Notes under the pieces: generated by a model
Seen by the model: the letters and a program-made list of their open reading frames with translations, nothing else
What the model was told of the DNA's origin: nothing
Databases searched by the model: none
Shown: positions 17,882 through 25,070 of the stretch, in pieces
How the letters are laid out: each line of letters starts with the position of its first letter
How positions within the stretch are numbered: the first letter of the stretch is position 1
Program-made: the position numbers and the translations under genes
Assembly (NCBI RefSeq): GCF_007859855.1
Contig: NZ_SJPK01000002.1
Coordinates: forward strand, 553,003-617,002
Source: Allorhodopirellula solitaria
GTDB lineage: Bacteria > Planctomycetota > Planctomycetia > Pirellulales > Pirellulaceae
Direction: 5' to 3'
Length of the DNA: 64,000 nucleotides

Positions 17882-19657
17882 CTACTCATCGGACCCTTCG
17901 CTGAACAACTCAGTGGGCTCTTCCGAACTCACGGACTCGTCGAGCGTTTTACTCGAGAGGTTGGCTTTCACTTTGACACTTCCCGAGCCACTGGCTTTGG
18001 CGACCAACTTGTAGTCTTCCCGTTGGCCAGCTTTCATGGACTTGATGGCGTCAAAAGTGACTACTCCGCCATCCTGATTGAACTCAGTGGGGCCATTGGC
18101 ACTGACGAACTCGAGCCCATCGGGGATTTCCATCTCCAACTGAACATTGCTGTCAGCAGCGTCACCTTCGTTCCAAACGCGGGCGGTGTAGGTCACTTCG
18201 TCGCCGTTGGCAACGGGGTCATCGCTATCAATGATCATGATTTGGAGGGCGGGCAACCGCACAACCTCAACCGATGCCATGGCAACGGCGGTCGTTTTCG
18301 CACTGGCCTGCTCCCGGTCGGTCGCAGCATCCACATCGCAGATATACAACGCTTCTACCTTGGTCGCGAGTTTCTCGACGTCATTCGGTTGGACCGTGTA
18401 CTGGAACTGAGCCGTTTCTCCTGCAGCGAGAGAATCGATGGTGAAGGACTGCTTCGCCATCTTGGTAGCATTGGACTTCGAGTTGTCTCCCTCGTTAGAT
18501 CCCTGCTTGTCGCTGTCGCCGGCCGAGTTTCCGTCACCACTCTTAGCGAGTGTAGGCTGTTGTTGGTCGGACTTGGATTCGTCACCCTGCTTGGAGGCTT
18601 TCTTCTTCGAGACGTCGCCGAGGTTGGCGAGCGAGGCTTGTTCGGGCCACATCACCGTCACGTCGACATCAGTTGCATCCACATTGCCAGTGTTCCTCAC
18701 CGTAGCAGTGAATTGAGCCGTTTTCTCTCCTTGGATCTTCTTGGGGCCATTGATTCGGACAGCAAGATCGGCCGCACTGACTTTCGTAGTCGTCTTCTTA
18801 CTTCGGGATTGAAGATCGCTATCGGTGGCTTTCGCAGTCGCTCGGCTGGAGAAGCTACCGGCTTTGGTCGCAAAAACGCGAGCCTTGAACGAACGGGTGT
18901 CACCCGCACTCAACCCATCCACAACGAACTTGAGAGAGTTCTCGCCGTCGATGGTTTCGAGTCCATTGCCGAGCTTGTCGGAGATCGTCATCGCACCCAC
19001 GTCACCACTGCCGCCATTCTTGATCGAGTAAACGATCTCGATCACGTTGCAGCGGTCGGCCGTTTTAGGCGCCTTTTTCGTTAGCTCGAGTTCGGGCTTG
19101 ACGACCGTCGTCGTCAAGCAGACCGCAGGGGTATAGCTGGCGATCTCGAGGCAGCTCTTGAGGTCTCCCTCTTTGTCGGCAGTGGCTTTGACCACGAACG
19201 TTTGGCTCTCGCCCGGTTTCAAAGCACTAATCTTGAGCTGCTTTGGTTTGTTGTTCTTGCCGTTCTGAGATTCTTTGGCTTTCTGCGATTGATCGCCTGA
19301 CTTTTCCTGCTCGTCACTTCCGTTTTCTTCTGACTGAGACGAGTTCGTCGCGTTGGATTGCTTCGAGACGGATTCGACGGTCAAGCCTTCCGCCTTGCGA
19401 TGTTTCAACACAACGTCGTGGAGCGTCATGTTGTCACTGCTGTTGGACACGGTCACGGTGTACTCGAAAGACTCACCAGCATGTGTTTGTTGCGGCATGT
19501 CGGCCTGCAATGACAGCAGTCCGTCGCCAGTGCGAGCAGTCGTGGTCGAGGAGGATTGAGGCGTCTCTTGGGATGGCTCCTGCGAGGTGGCGTTCGTCGT
19601 GAACGCGCAGACGCCCGCCAGAGCGAGAGGTGCGAGAAAGGTTTGCATGCGTTTCAT
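17882..19657 (-). CDS. Secreted DUF11/COG1361-type repeat protein
   Basis: 591 residues with a signal peptide (MKRMQTFLAPLALAGVCAFT). The body is a row of Ig-like DUF11 domains, each with a strand pattern like AGESFEYTVTVSNSSDNMTL, NVIEIVYSIKNGGSGDVGAM, QFTATVRNTGNVDATDVDV and DEVTYTARVWNEGDAADSNV; I count about four to five. Two linkers are low-complexity and very hydrophilic (Ser/Lys/Gln/Asp/Glu), around residues 105-145 and 355-405. Only two structural cysteines per region are obvious (KSCLEIASYTPAVCL). Likely a cell-surface structural or matrix protein. ATG with AAGGA seven bases upstream; terminator just downstream. Confidence 0.85.
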   Translation of the reverse strand: MKRMQTFLAPLALAGVCAFTTNATSQEPSQETPQSSSTTTARTGDGLLSLQADMPQQTHAGESFEYTVTVSNSSDNMTLHDVVLKHRKAEGLTVESVSKQSNATNSSQSEENGSDEQEKSGDQSQKAKESQNGKNNKPKQLKISALKPGESQTFVVKATADKEGDLKSCLEIASYTPAVCLTTTVVKPELELTKKAPKTADRCNVIEIVYSIKNGGSGDVGAMTISDKLGNGLETIDGENSLKFVVDGLSAGDTRSFKARVFATKAGSFSSRATAKATDSDLQSRSKKTTTKVSAADLAVRINGPKKIQGEKTAQFTATVRNTGNVDATDVDVTVMWPEQASLANLGDVSKKKASKQGDESKSDQQQPTLAKSGDGNSAGDSDKQGSNEGDNSKSNATKMAKQSFTIDSLAAGETAQFQYTVQPNDVEKLATKVEALYICDVDAATDREQASAKTTAVAMASVEVVRLPALQIMIIDSDDPVANGDEVTYTARVWNEGDAADSNVQLEMEIPDGLEFVSANGPTEFNQDGGVVTFDAIKSMKAGQREDYKLVAKASGSGSVKVKANLSSKTLDESVSSEEPTELFSEGSDE

Positions 19658-20203
19658 CGTTTCATCCTTAGTCTTGTTGGCATGTTGTCCGAGACATCAG
19701 TGTGGTCTGCGGAAAAAAGATTTGTTGGGGATGAGAAGCAAGCAGGTGACGTGCCAATGTCTTAGAGAAGGGACTCGCAGGCGAAAGCTTTCCGTCCTTA
19801 GCTCTCGGGAGGACTTGCAGCGAGTACTCCAGAGTTGCTTAGCAGTCTCGATAGGGTAGGTGAATCGCTTCTGCAGGTTGAGAAGTCCTGCGGAACCACA
19901 CCTGGAACGGGGCGTTCGTCATCGGCCGCCGAGAGCGACGGCTATCGAATCAGGCTGGTGTTCAATCGACCGATGCAATGTGGATTGCCCGATACTACTG
20001 CCATGTCAACGGATGCACCGCGTTGAGGGCGTCCTGCTTCGGTTGAGGGTTGGCAGGCTGAAGGCGCATCGAACCGGGCGTCTCTGACGCTGAGATCTTT
20101 TGCACGCGGAGGTAGTTGACGGACGCACACGCACTGCACGCGTGTGCCTCGTTTCATGAGGTATTGGCTCTCGGTGTCTGAACCGCATCACCGGCGAGGG
20201 GTA
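19658..20203. other. Intergenic region
   Basis: About 545 bases upstream of the DUF11 gene and downstream of the ATP-grasp gene, both leftward. It should hold the DUF11 promoter. Short frames here lack ribosome-binding sites and recognisable sequence; no repeat family member seen. Confidence 0.45.
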
Positions 20204-21481
20204 CTATGAGCGAACACACTTTTGGATCTCGCGTTGGCCGAGGCGAACGCAGCGGGCCAGCGAAGCTGCATCGGCTACGCCGTCGACTAGTAGAGTCGCA
20301 ATCGGCTGTCCTCGCTGCACCGGAGTACCGTCAGCGGGGACGTCGGCGATTTGCCATTGGACGGGAACGTCGCCGTCGCGAACTAGCCCACCAGATCCGC
20401 TTTTCTGACGAGCCAGTTCCGTCAGATACGCCTGCCCGCTTGAGCGGCTGTAGACGATCCGTTTGACATGAGACGAGGTTGGCGAAAGCGGCGTGCTGGG
20501 GAACGCGTGGGACCTGGAAGGGATCGGGAATCTCTGCGGCAGCACCGCAGCGAGGTGCCCACGCATGAGTGAGGTCGTGTCCAGACAGCGGTGGGTATGC
20601 TGCATCGACTTCTCGAGCACCTCGCATGAGGCACTGGGGCGTTCATTGATTTCGAGCAGCCACCACTGATTCTCCCGGTCGACGATCCAGTCCAGATTGA
20701 AGAGTCCCCGTAAGCGGCGAGTTCGGCTGATTTGCTCGCAGAGCGAATGCATTGCTGACCACGGCACCGCGTCCTTGGGAGCGGTGGTGCGTGAGCCGGC
20801 ATAGATGAAGGGGCGGTCGCCGATGCGTTGGTAAATCGCCTGCGTCATGCCAAGCAAGGAAACGCCCCACTCATCGGCCAGGGCCACCAGTCCCATGGCG
20901 CGACCGGGAATCCAACGCTGTAGGACGGCGGACGCTGGGATCTCTCGATGATGCCAACTCTCGCGGAAGCTCACGCCGAGGCCGCCCGTCGCTTGCGACT
21001 CCTTGACGAGCCAGCGTCCGTTGCTGTCGTGGGCAGCGAGGTTGGCCGAGACGCTTTCGGGGACACGAAATCCAGCATCCCGCGCCTGCTCCGCCAGTTC
21101 AGTCTGCGCCGGACTGAGAGCAGTGGCGGGGTGCCGTTGGAAGGGCTCATCTAGCCCCGGCGAGACCGACATCAGGCCACCGACTTCAATCACGGCTGCC
21201 CGTTGGCGGGCGGCGAGTTGGGAGATGGATTGGACGAGTTGTTGTCGATCGGCTCGTTCAGCACTCGTTATCTTTTGGAAATGGGTGCATGCCGCGCGGG
21301 TGTCGAGGTCACCGAAGCAGTCCATGCCGACGACCCGGAATCCGCACGCCGCAGCGGACTGGGCCGCCCAGCGAACCGAGGATCCGACCAGCAAAACACT
21401 GCCTTGAGCCGCATTTCTACCCCGCTGCGGGGCGACCTGCTTGGCGGGGCCGGTCGGGTTTGTTACCGTTTTGCTTTGCAA
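20204..21481 (-). CDS. ATP-grasp protein linked to H4MPT C1 genes
   Basis: About 425 residues. A Rossmann-like N-terminus (GSVLLVGSSVRWAAQSAAAC) is followed by an ATP-grasp fold: GRWLVKESQATGGLGV (nucleotide-binding strand and Gly loop), VLQRWIPGRAMGLVAL, and GLFNLDWIVDRENQWWLLEI with NERPS, the metal-binding E/N pair. This should form an acid-amine or related bond using ATP. ATP-grasp proteins are recurrent members of bacterial H4MPT/methanofuran gene clusters (coenzyme biosynthesis), and this gene is divergent from fae, so cofactor synthesis is a reasonable inference. The start is uncertain: TTG 21481 is used here; TTG 21394 has a better AAGG upstream; the open frame runs to 21586, into fae. 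Confidence 0.75.
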   Translation of the reverse strand: MQSKTVTNPTGPAKQVAPQRGRNAAQGSVLLVGSSVRWAAQSAAACGFRVVGMDCFGDLDTRAACTHFQKITSAERADRQQLVQSISQLAARQRAAVIEVGGLMSVSPGLDEPFQRHPATALSPAQTELAEQARDAGFRVPESVSANLAAHDSNGRWLVKESQATGGLGVSFRESWHHREIPASAVLQRWIPGRAMGLVALADEWGVSLLGMTQAIYQRIGDRPFIYAGSRTTAPKDAVPWSAMHSLCEQISRTRRLRGLFNLDWIVDRENQWWLLEINERPSASCEVLEKSMQHTHRCLDTTSLMRGHLAAVLPQRFPIPSRSHAFPSTPLSPTSSHVKRIVYSRSSGQAYLTELARQKSGSGGLVRDGDVPVQWQIADVPADGTPVQRGQPIATLLVDGVADAASLARCVRLGQREIQKCVRS

Positions 21482-21584
21482 GACCCACCCACCGCTCGAT
21501 TGGGATTTCCATGTGTGGGGTAAGGACCTCGGGTTCCCCACCGGTCGTTTCCCAAACATCTCATTTACTTGGAGACATCCTGTC

Positions 21585-22082
21585 ATGCATTTTCACATTG
21601 GAGAAGCCCTGGTTGGTGACGGCAACGAAGTCGCTCACATTGACCTGATGATCGGTAGCAAGAACGGTCCTGTCGGGACCGCCTTTGCAAACGCGCTGGC
21701 TACTCAAAGCGAAGGCCACTCGAATCTGTTGGCCGTGCTGGAGCCCAACGTGGCTGTTAAGCCAGCCACCGTCATGATCACCAAGGTGACGATCAAGGGG
21801 ATGAAGCAGGCCGTGCAAATGTTCGGTCCCGCCCAAGCGGCTGTCGCCCAAGCGGTTGCTGATGCCGTGAGCCAAGGGGTTATCCCGAAAGACGCCGCGG
21901 AAGATCTCGTGTGCGTTTGCGGCGTGTTCATTCACCCTGCCGCCGAAGATGACGAGAAGATCTACAAGTACAATTACGAAGCCACTCTGGAATCGCTCAA
22001 GAATGCGATGGGCAGCAAGCCAAGTGTCGACGACATGTTGGCCAAGAAGGACGACGCGAAGCACCCCTTCCGCGGCTTCTAG
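21585..22082 (+). CDS. fae: Formaldehyde-activating enzyme
   Basis: Condenses formaldehyde with tetrahydromethanopterin to methylene-H4MPT, the entry to the H4MPT-linked formaldehyde oxidation route; cytosolic. 165 residues, near the usual ~170. Family sequence is unmistakable: HFHIGEALVGDGNEVAHIDL (with the active-site His), IGSKNGPVGTAFANALA, LLAVLEPNVAVKPATVM, and MKQAVQMFGPAQAAVAQAVA. The ATG at 21585 follows GGAG; the longer open frame upstream (to 21441) is not family-like. mtdB follows on the same strand, and an ATP-grasp gene is divergent. Planctomycetes are known carriers of these genes without being typical methylotrophs; here they may serve formaldehyde detoxification or C1 flux. 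Confidence 0.97.
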   Translation: MHFHIGEALVGDGNEVAHIDLMIGSKNGPVGTAFANALATQSEGHSNLLAVLEPNVAVKPATVMITKVTIKGMKQAVQMFGPAQAAVAQAVADAVSQGVIPKDAAEDLVCVCGVFIHPAAEDDEKIYKYNYEATLESLKNAMGSKPSVDDMLAKKDDAKHPFRGF

Positions 22083-22106
22083 GCTTGGCGTGAGTTTCTT
22101 GCGGGA

Positions 22107-22174
22107 TGTCTGACCCTCAGCGGCGAGGCCGCTGAGTTCGTTGCAAAATGATTCCATCAAAGGGTCAGACCCCT
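22107..22174. repeat. Nested inverted repeat between fae and mtdB
   Basis: Outer arms GTCTGACCCT (from 22109) and AGGGTCAGAC (22160-22169) surround an inner 9-bp hairpin CTCAGCGGC/GCCGCTGAG (22116-22136, loop GAG) followed by TTCGTT. This could weaken transcription from fae into mtdB or protect the fae message. Confidence 0.55.
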
Positions 22175-22200
22175 TGTTCGGATAGGCAGGAAAACCGGTG

Positions 22201-23100
22201 ATGTCCCAGAAAATTTTGCTCCAGTTCGACGTTGATTCCCAGCCGAGTTCATTCGACTCGGTCGTTGCCGTTGACGCGGGCGTGGACCATCTATTCCGGT
22301 ATGACAACGTGGAGGCCTCCGGCGTCGAGTCGTTGGTACATGGCGCGATGTTTACCCGTGGCGGTGACGATCTCGCCAACACCGCGATCTTTGTCGGGGG
22401 CACTGATGTGCGAGCGGCGGAGGAGCTTTTCGCTGCCGTGCAGAACGCATTTTTTGGACCCGTGCGTGTCTCGGTAATGCTCGACGCATCGGGCTGCAAC
22501 ACGACGGCTGCCGCTGCGGTCGCGTCGCTGACGAAACACATTTCCTTGCCCGAAGCCACCTGCGTCGTACTCGGAGGTACCGGCCCGGTCGGCCGCCGTG
22601 TCGCGCACATGGCGGCGCGGCAGGGTGCCGACGTAATCCTGACGAGCCGTTCGCTCGAGCGAGCCGAGGAAGCCTGCGGCGAGATCACCTCGGGGCTTGG
22701 TAAATCCGTCAAGGGAGAGCCCCGCTTGGAAGCGGCGGCGCCCGAGACGCCAGAGGCGAAGATGCGGCTGCTCGGTCGGGCCGATGCAATCATCGCCTGT
22801 GGAGCGGCGGGCGTGGAGCTGTTGGCCAGTGACGAACTCAACGCCCTTGAGGGGCTGCGCGTTGCGATCGATCTCAACGCTGTCCCGCCCGCTGGCATCG
22901 GCGGGGTCGATTCGTTTGACAAGGCGAAGCGGCTGCGGGAGGACGACGAAAGCTCACCGTTGGTCTATGGACCGATCGGCGTGGGAGGACTGAAAATGCG
23001 GACTCACAAAGCAGCGATCGCCAAGCTGTTTGAGGCCAATGATACGGTCCTCGACGCCGACGAGATCTACGACCTGACCCTGGACGGGCTGTCGATTTAA
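22201..23100 (+). CDS. mtdB: NAD(P)-dependent methylene-H4MPT dehydrogenase
   Basis: Oxidises methylene-H4MPT to methenyl-H4MPT with NAD(P), the step after Fae. 299 residues from the ATG at 22201 (an adjacent GTG at 22198 is possible); AGGA lies about nine bases upstream. The N-terminal domain (KILLQFDVDSQPSSFDSVVA; VDHLFRYDNV; GAMFTRGGDDLANTAIFVGG) matches MtdB rather than the folate enzyme FolD. A Rossmann loop, CVVLGGTGPVGRRVAHMAAR, binds the dinucleotide. Ends LKMRTHKAAIAKLFE...DLDG. Lies 118 bases downstream of fae with a hairpin in between. Its stop is followed at once by a half copy of repeat family A. Confidence 0.94.
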   Translation: MSQKILLQFDVDSQPSSFDSVVAVDAGVDHLFRYDNVEASGVESLVHGAMFTRGGDDLANTAIFVGGTDVRAAEELFAAVQNAFFGPVRVSVMLDASGCNTTAAAAVASLTKHISLPEATCVVLGGTGPVGRRVAHMAARQGADVILTSRSLERAEEACGEITSGLGKSVKGEPRLEAAAPETPEAKMRLLGRADAIIACGAAGVELLASDELNALEGLRVAIDLNAVPPAGIGGVDSFDKAKRLREDDESSPLVYGPIGVGGLKMRTHKAAIAKLFEANDTVLDADEIYDLTLDGLSI

Positions 23101-23136
23101 TGAGCCGAGACGCGTGGGCGGCGCTACCCGGGGCCT
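23101..23136. repeat. Half copy of palindromic repeat family A
   Basis: TGAGCCGAGACGCGT and GGCGCTACCCGGGGC match the reverse complement of the element at 37227-37294. It starts on the first base after the mtdB stop codon. Confidence 0.55.
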
Positions 23137-23275
23137 GACGGTGAATGCCACTTACTTTGGCCCCGTTATGGGGCATGGCTAGGTTGGTAACCCGATGCGT
23201 CACGGCATCTTGGCGCTCACCATTACCGGTAGAACGCCGACTAAATCAACGCGCCGGTCAGCGAGGAAAATGGGC

Positions 23276-23543
23276 TCATCCGACGGAAGCGTGCGCCCGA
23301 GGTTTTCAAGGCATGGCTCCCGTATCGAAGGATTTATTTGTGGGATGTGATTATCAATGTTAGACTGGCACTGCCGGGAGAGACGGAGCCGAGCTCTGCA
23401 GGGGTGCTGGCTTGGCAAGGGATATCTCGGTCGCCAGCGTTTCCCTGCAAAAGCGGTACGCCAATGGTGTTGTCGGTCCCTGGCGAGCGTTTGTTCGTCA
23501 GGGACGCATTTTTGAACGAGCATTGGATACTGGAGCCATGCCT
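23276..23543. repeat. Inverted-repeat element D, copy 1 (uninterrupted)
   Basis: Begins with TCATCCGACGGAA (23276-23288). An inner inverted pair follows: AGGCATGGCTCCCGTATC (from 23309) and its near reverse complement GGATACTGGAGCCATGCCT (ends 23543). The same sequence recurs at 56051-56659, where it also has the right outer arm and is split by a 307-bp insertion. This copy therefore shows the empty target of that insertion. Short frames translated from it are not proteins. Confidence 0.8.
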
Positions 23544-23639
23544 GGTATGTCCCCAAGTTAGCCTAAAAAACTACCAGGGGCGCATTCTGAGTGCTTTCAT
23601 TGAAGGAATTCACTTTCCCTTCAATCAAGGAACTCCGAT

Positions 23640-24125
23640 ATGGCAATCGCCACCAAGAAACGTTCGTCAAAATCGTCAAAATCCAATCAGGCCCGTTGCA
23701 TCGGCAAGCCAGCTGGGGTGATTCAGCAGCGAGTCGAGGCGCAATCGTCTCATCTCCCGCGTCCGACGTCGTTGCCAAAGAACCAAACGCAAGGCAAAAC
23801 CAGGAACAATGGAGTTGCTCGCCGACCCAAACCTCCTCGAGTACTGCTTAACTTGATGCCTATGAGGTCAGCGCCGCGCCACCTACGGATGTTCGTTGAA
23901 GATGGAGCGTCGACTCCGACGTGGGTCGCAGACCTCATCGTGAATGATCTTCAACTCCAATCGGGGTTGGCACGCGTTTTTCTCAGCGTTTCCGGTGGTG
24001 TTCGCTGCGCTCGACCACCGGCTATTTTCTTCAACGCCGTCGGCGTAGGAAAACTTGTGGCCAAAGGGACAGCTCGTCGCCTCGTCCGCGACAGAAAAGC
24101 TGTCGCAAACTGTGCGTCTGATTGA
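23640..24125 (+). CDS. Hypothetical basic protein, C-terminus made from repeat DNA
   Basis: 161 residues. The ATG has AAGGA eight bases upstream, so translation is plausible. The N-terminal ~115 residues are Lys/Arg/Ser/Gln-rich without a known domain (MAIATKKRSSKSSKSNQARC, then ...HLRMFVEDGASTPTWVADLI). From about residue 117 onward the codons lie in dispersed repeat family B (FLSVSGGVRCARPPAIFFNA), whose sequence recurs in non-coding DNA at 41 and 62 kb. The gene is thus probably a broken or chimeric remnant. Could also be spurious. Confidence 0.35.
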   Translation: MAIATKKRSSKSSKSNQARCIGKPAGVIQQRVEAQSSHLPRPTSLPKNQTQGKTRNNGVARRPKPPRVLLNLMPMRSAPRHLRMFVEDGASTPTWVADLIVNDLQLQSGLARVFLSVSGGVRCARPPAIFFNAVGVGKLVAKGTARRLVRDRKAVANCASD

Positions 24126-24135
24126 TCACGCGTCT
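23993..24135 (-). repeat. Repeat family B, long form
   Basis: Contains, on the minus strand, the hairpin core GCCGGTGGT...ACCACC (around 23995-24025), then AACGCCGTCGGCGTAGG and CTCGTCGCCTCGTCC, ending in CAGAAAAGCT. The same order of blocks occurs at 62230-62373 in the opposite orientation and partly at 56665-56780 and 41185-41263. Confidence 0.7.
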
Positions 24136-24181
24136 CGGCTCCGTCGATCGACAGCCCATCGATTCGCCGCGATTTTATTCA

Positions 24182-25054
24182 TCAAACGCGGGTTTCGAGT
24201 ACGATCGGCGCGAAGGGCACGTGTTTGACTGTCGCGCCTCCGTTGTAGAACTCGTAGCCTGCGATCCGGATCCCGCTCAGGCGTCGGTGGGTGTGGCCGA
24301 AAGCGATGCGGTGCACTCCCTCGCCCACCCAATCGGGCTGGCGATGCATCCAGTGCAGCAGGCGGAGACAAACATTTTTGCGTCGATGGGCGACGCCGGC
24401 TGTTGCCAAATGCAAACGCGCATTGACGGCGACGTTGTACAAACCATTGCGAATGGCGGGTGGCTGTGGCTTTCCGGTGCGCTCATGTTGCCATCGTGAG
24501 CGATAGTCGGCGAGTCCTGCGTGCACCCCGCCCGCTTCGATCACGTCGCCGTGGACCAGCAGGCAGTTCCCGATGCGAATGGCGTCGAGTCCCACGTACA
24601 CTGCGCTCGGTTCGATCGCGAGTGTGGGTTGTTTCTGTGCGATGGGATACGCCCGTTGAGCGTTTCCCGCCCAATCCGCCAGGGCCGCTTGGAATTCGGG
24701 CTGGGCATCGTGATTGCCCGTCAGATAAACGAAAGTCTTCTCGGGGAATTCACGCTTCCAATCATCGAGCCATTCGATGGCGAGTCTGCGGGAGGTAGGG
24801 CCATCGCCCCTGCAGGACCAACAGAAATCGAACAGATCGCCCCCCCACACGCACAGGTCCGCAGACTCGATCGCTTGGCGAATCGCGAGCCGGTGGTCGG
24901 GATAGCTGCAGCGGGAACTCAGCAGATGCAGGTCCGAGATGAATGCGACCGTGCACAGGTCGGCCGATGCCTGATCGCCCAGCGATTCGCCCGGACGCAC
25001 CAATGTCGCAATGTTGGGCGTTTTGGTATCATCGGATCCGTGGTCGATCGACAT
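24182..25054 (-). CDS. Calcineurin-like metallophosphoesterase (LpxH-like)
   Basis: 290 residues from the ATG at 25054 (AGG eight bases upstream). All five metal-site blocks of this superfamily are present in order: FISDLHL, GGDLFDF, TGNHD, LLVHGDV and FGHTHRR. The mixture and the length fit UDP-2,3-diacylglucosamine pyrophosphatase-type enzymes of lipid A synthesis, but related phosphoesterases share them, so the substrate is not certain. It is divergent from the PQQ-propeller gene at 25071, leaving only 16 bases between the chosen starts; one of the two starts may therefore be shorter than given. Confidence 0.82.
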   Translation of the reverse strand: MSIDHGSDDTKTPNIATLVRPGESLGDQASADLCTVAFISDLHLLSSRCSYPDHRLAIRQAIESADLCVWGGDLFDFCWSCRGDGPTSRRLAIEWLDDWKREFPEKTFVYLTGNHDAQPEFQAALADWAGNAQRAYPIAQKQPTLAIEPSAVYVGLDAIRIGNCLLVHGDVIEAGGVHAGLADYRSRWQHERTGKPQPPAIRNGLYNVAVNARLHLATAGVAHRRKNVCLRLLHWMHRQPDWVGEGVHRIAFGHTHRRLSGIRIAGYEFYNGGATVKHVPFAPIVLETRV

Positions 25055-25070
25055 TCGCGCGCCTAAGAAT

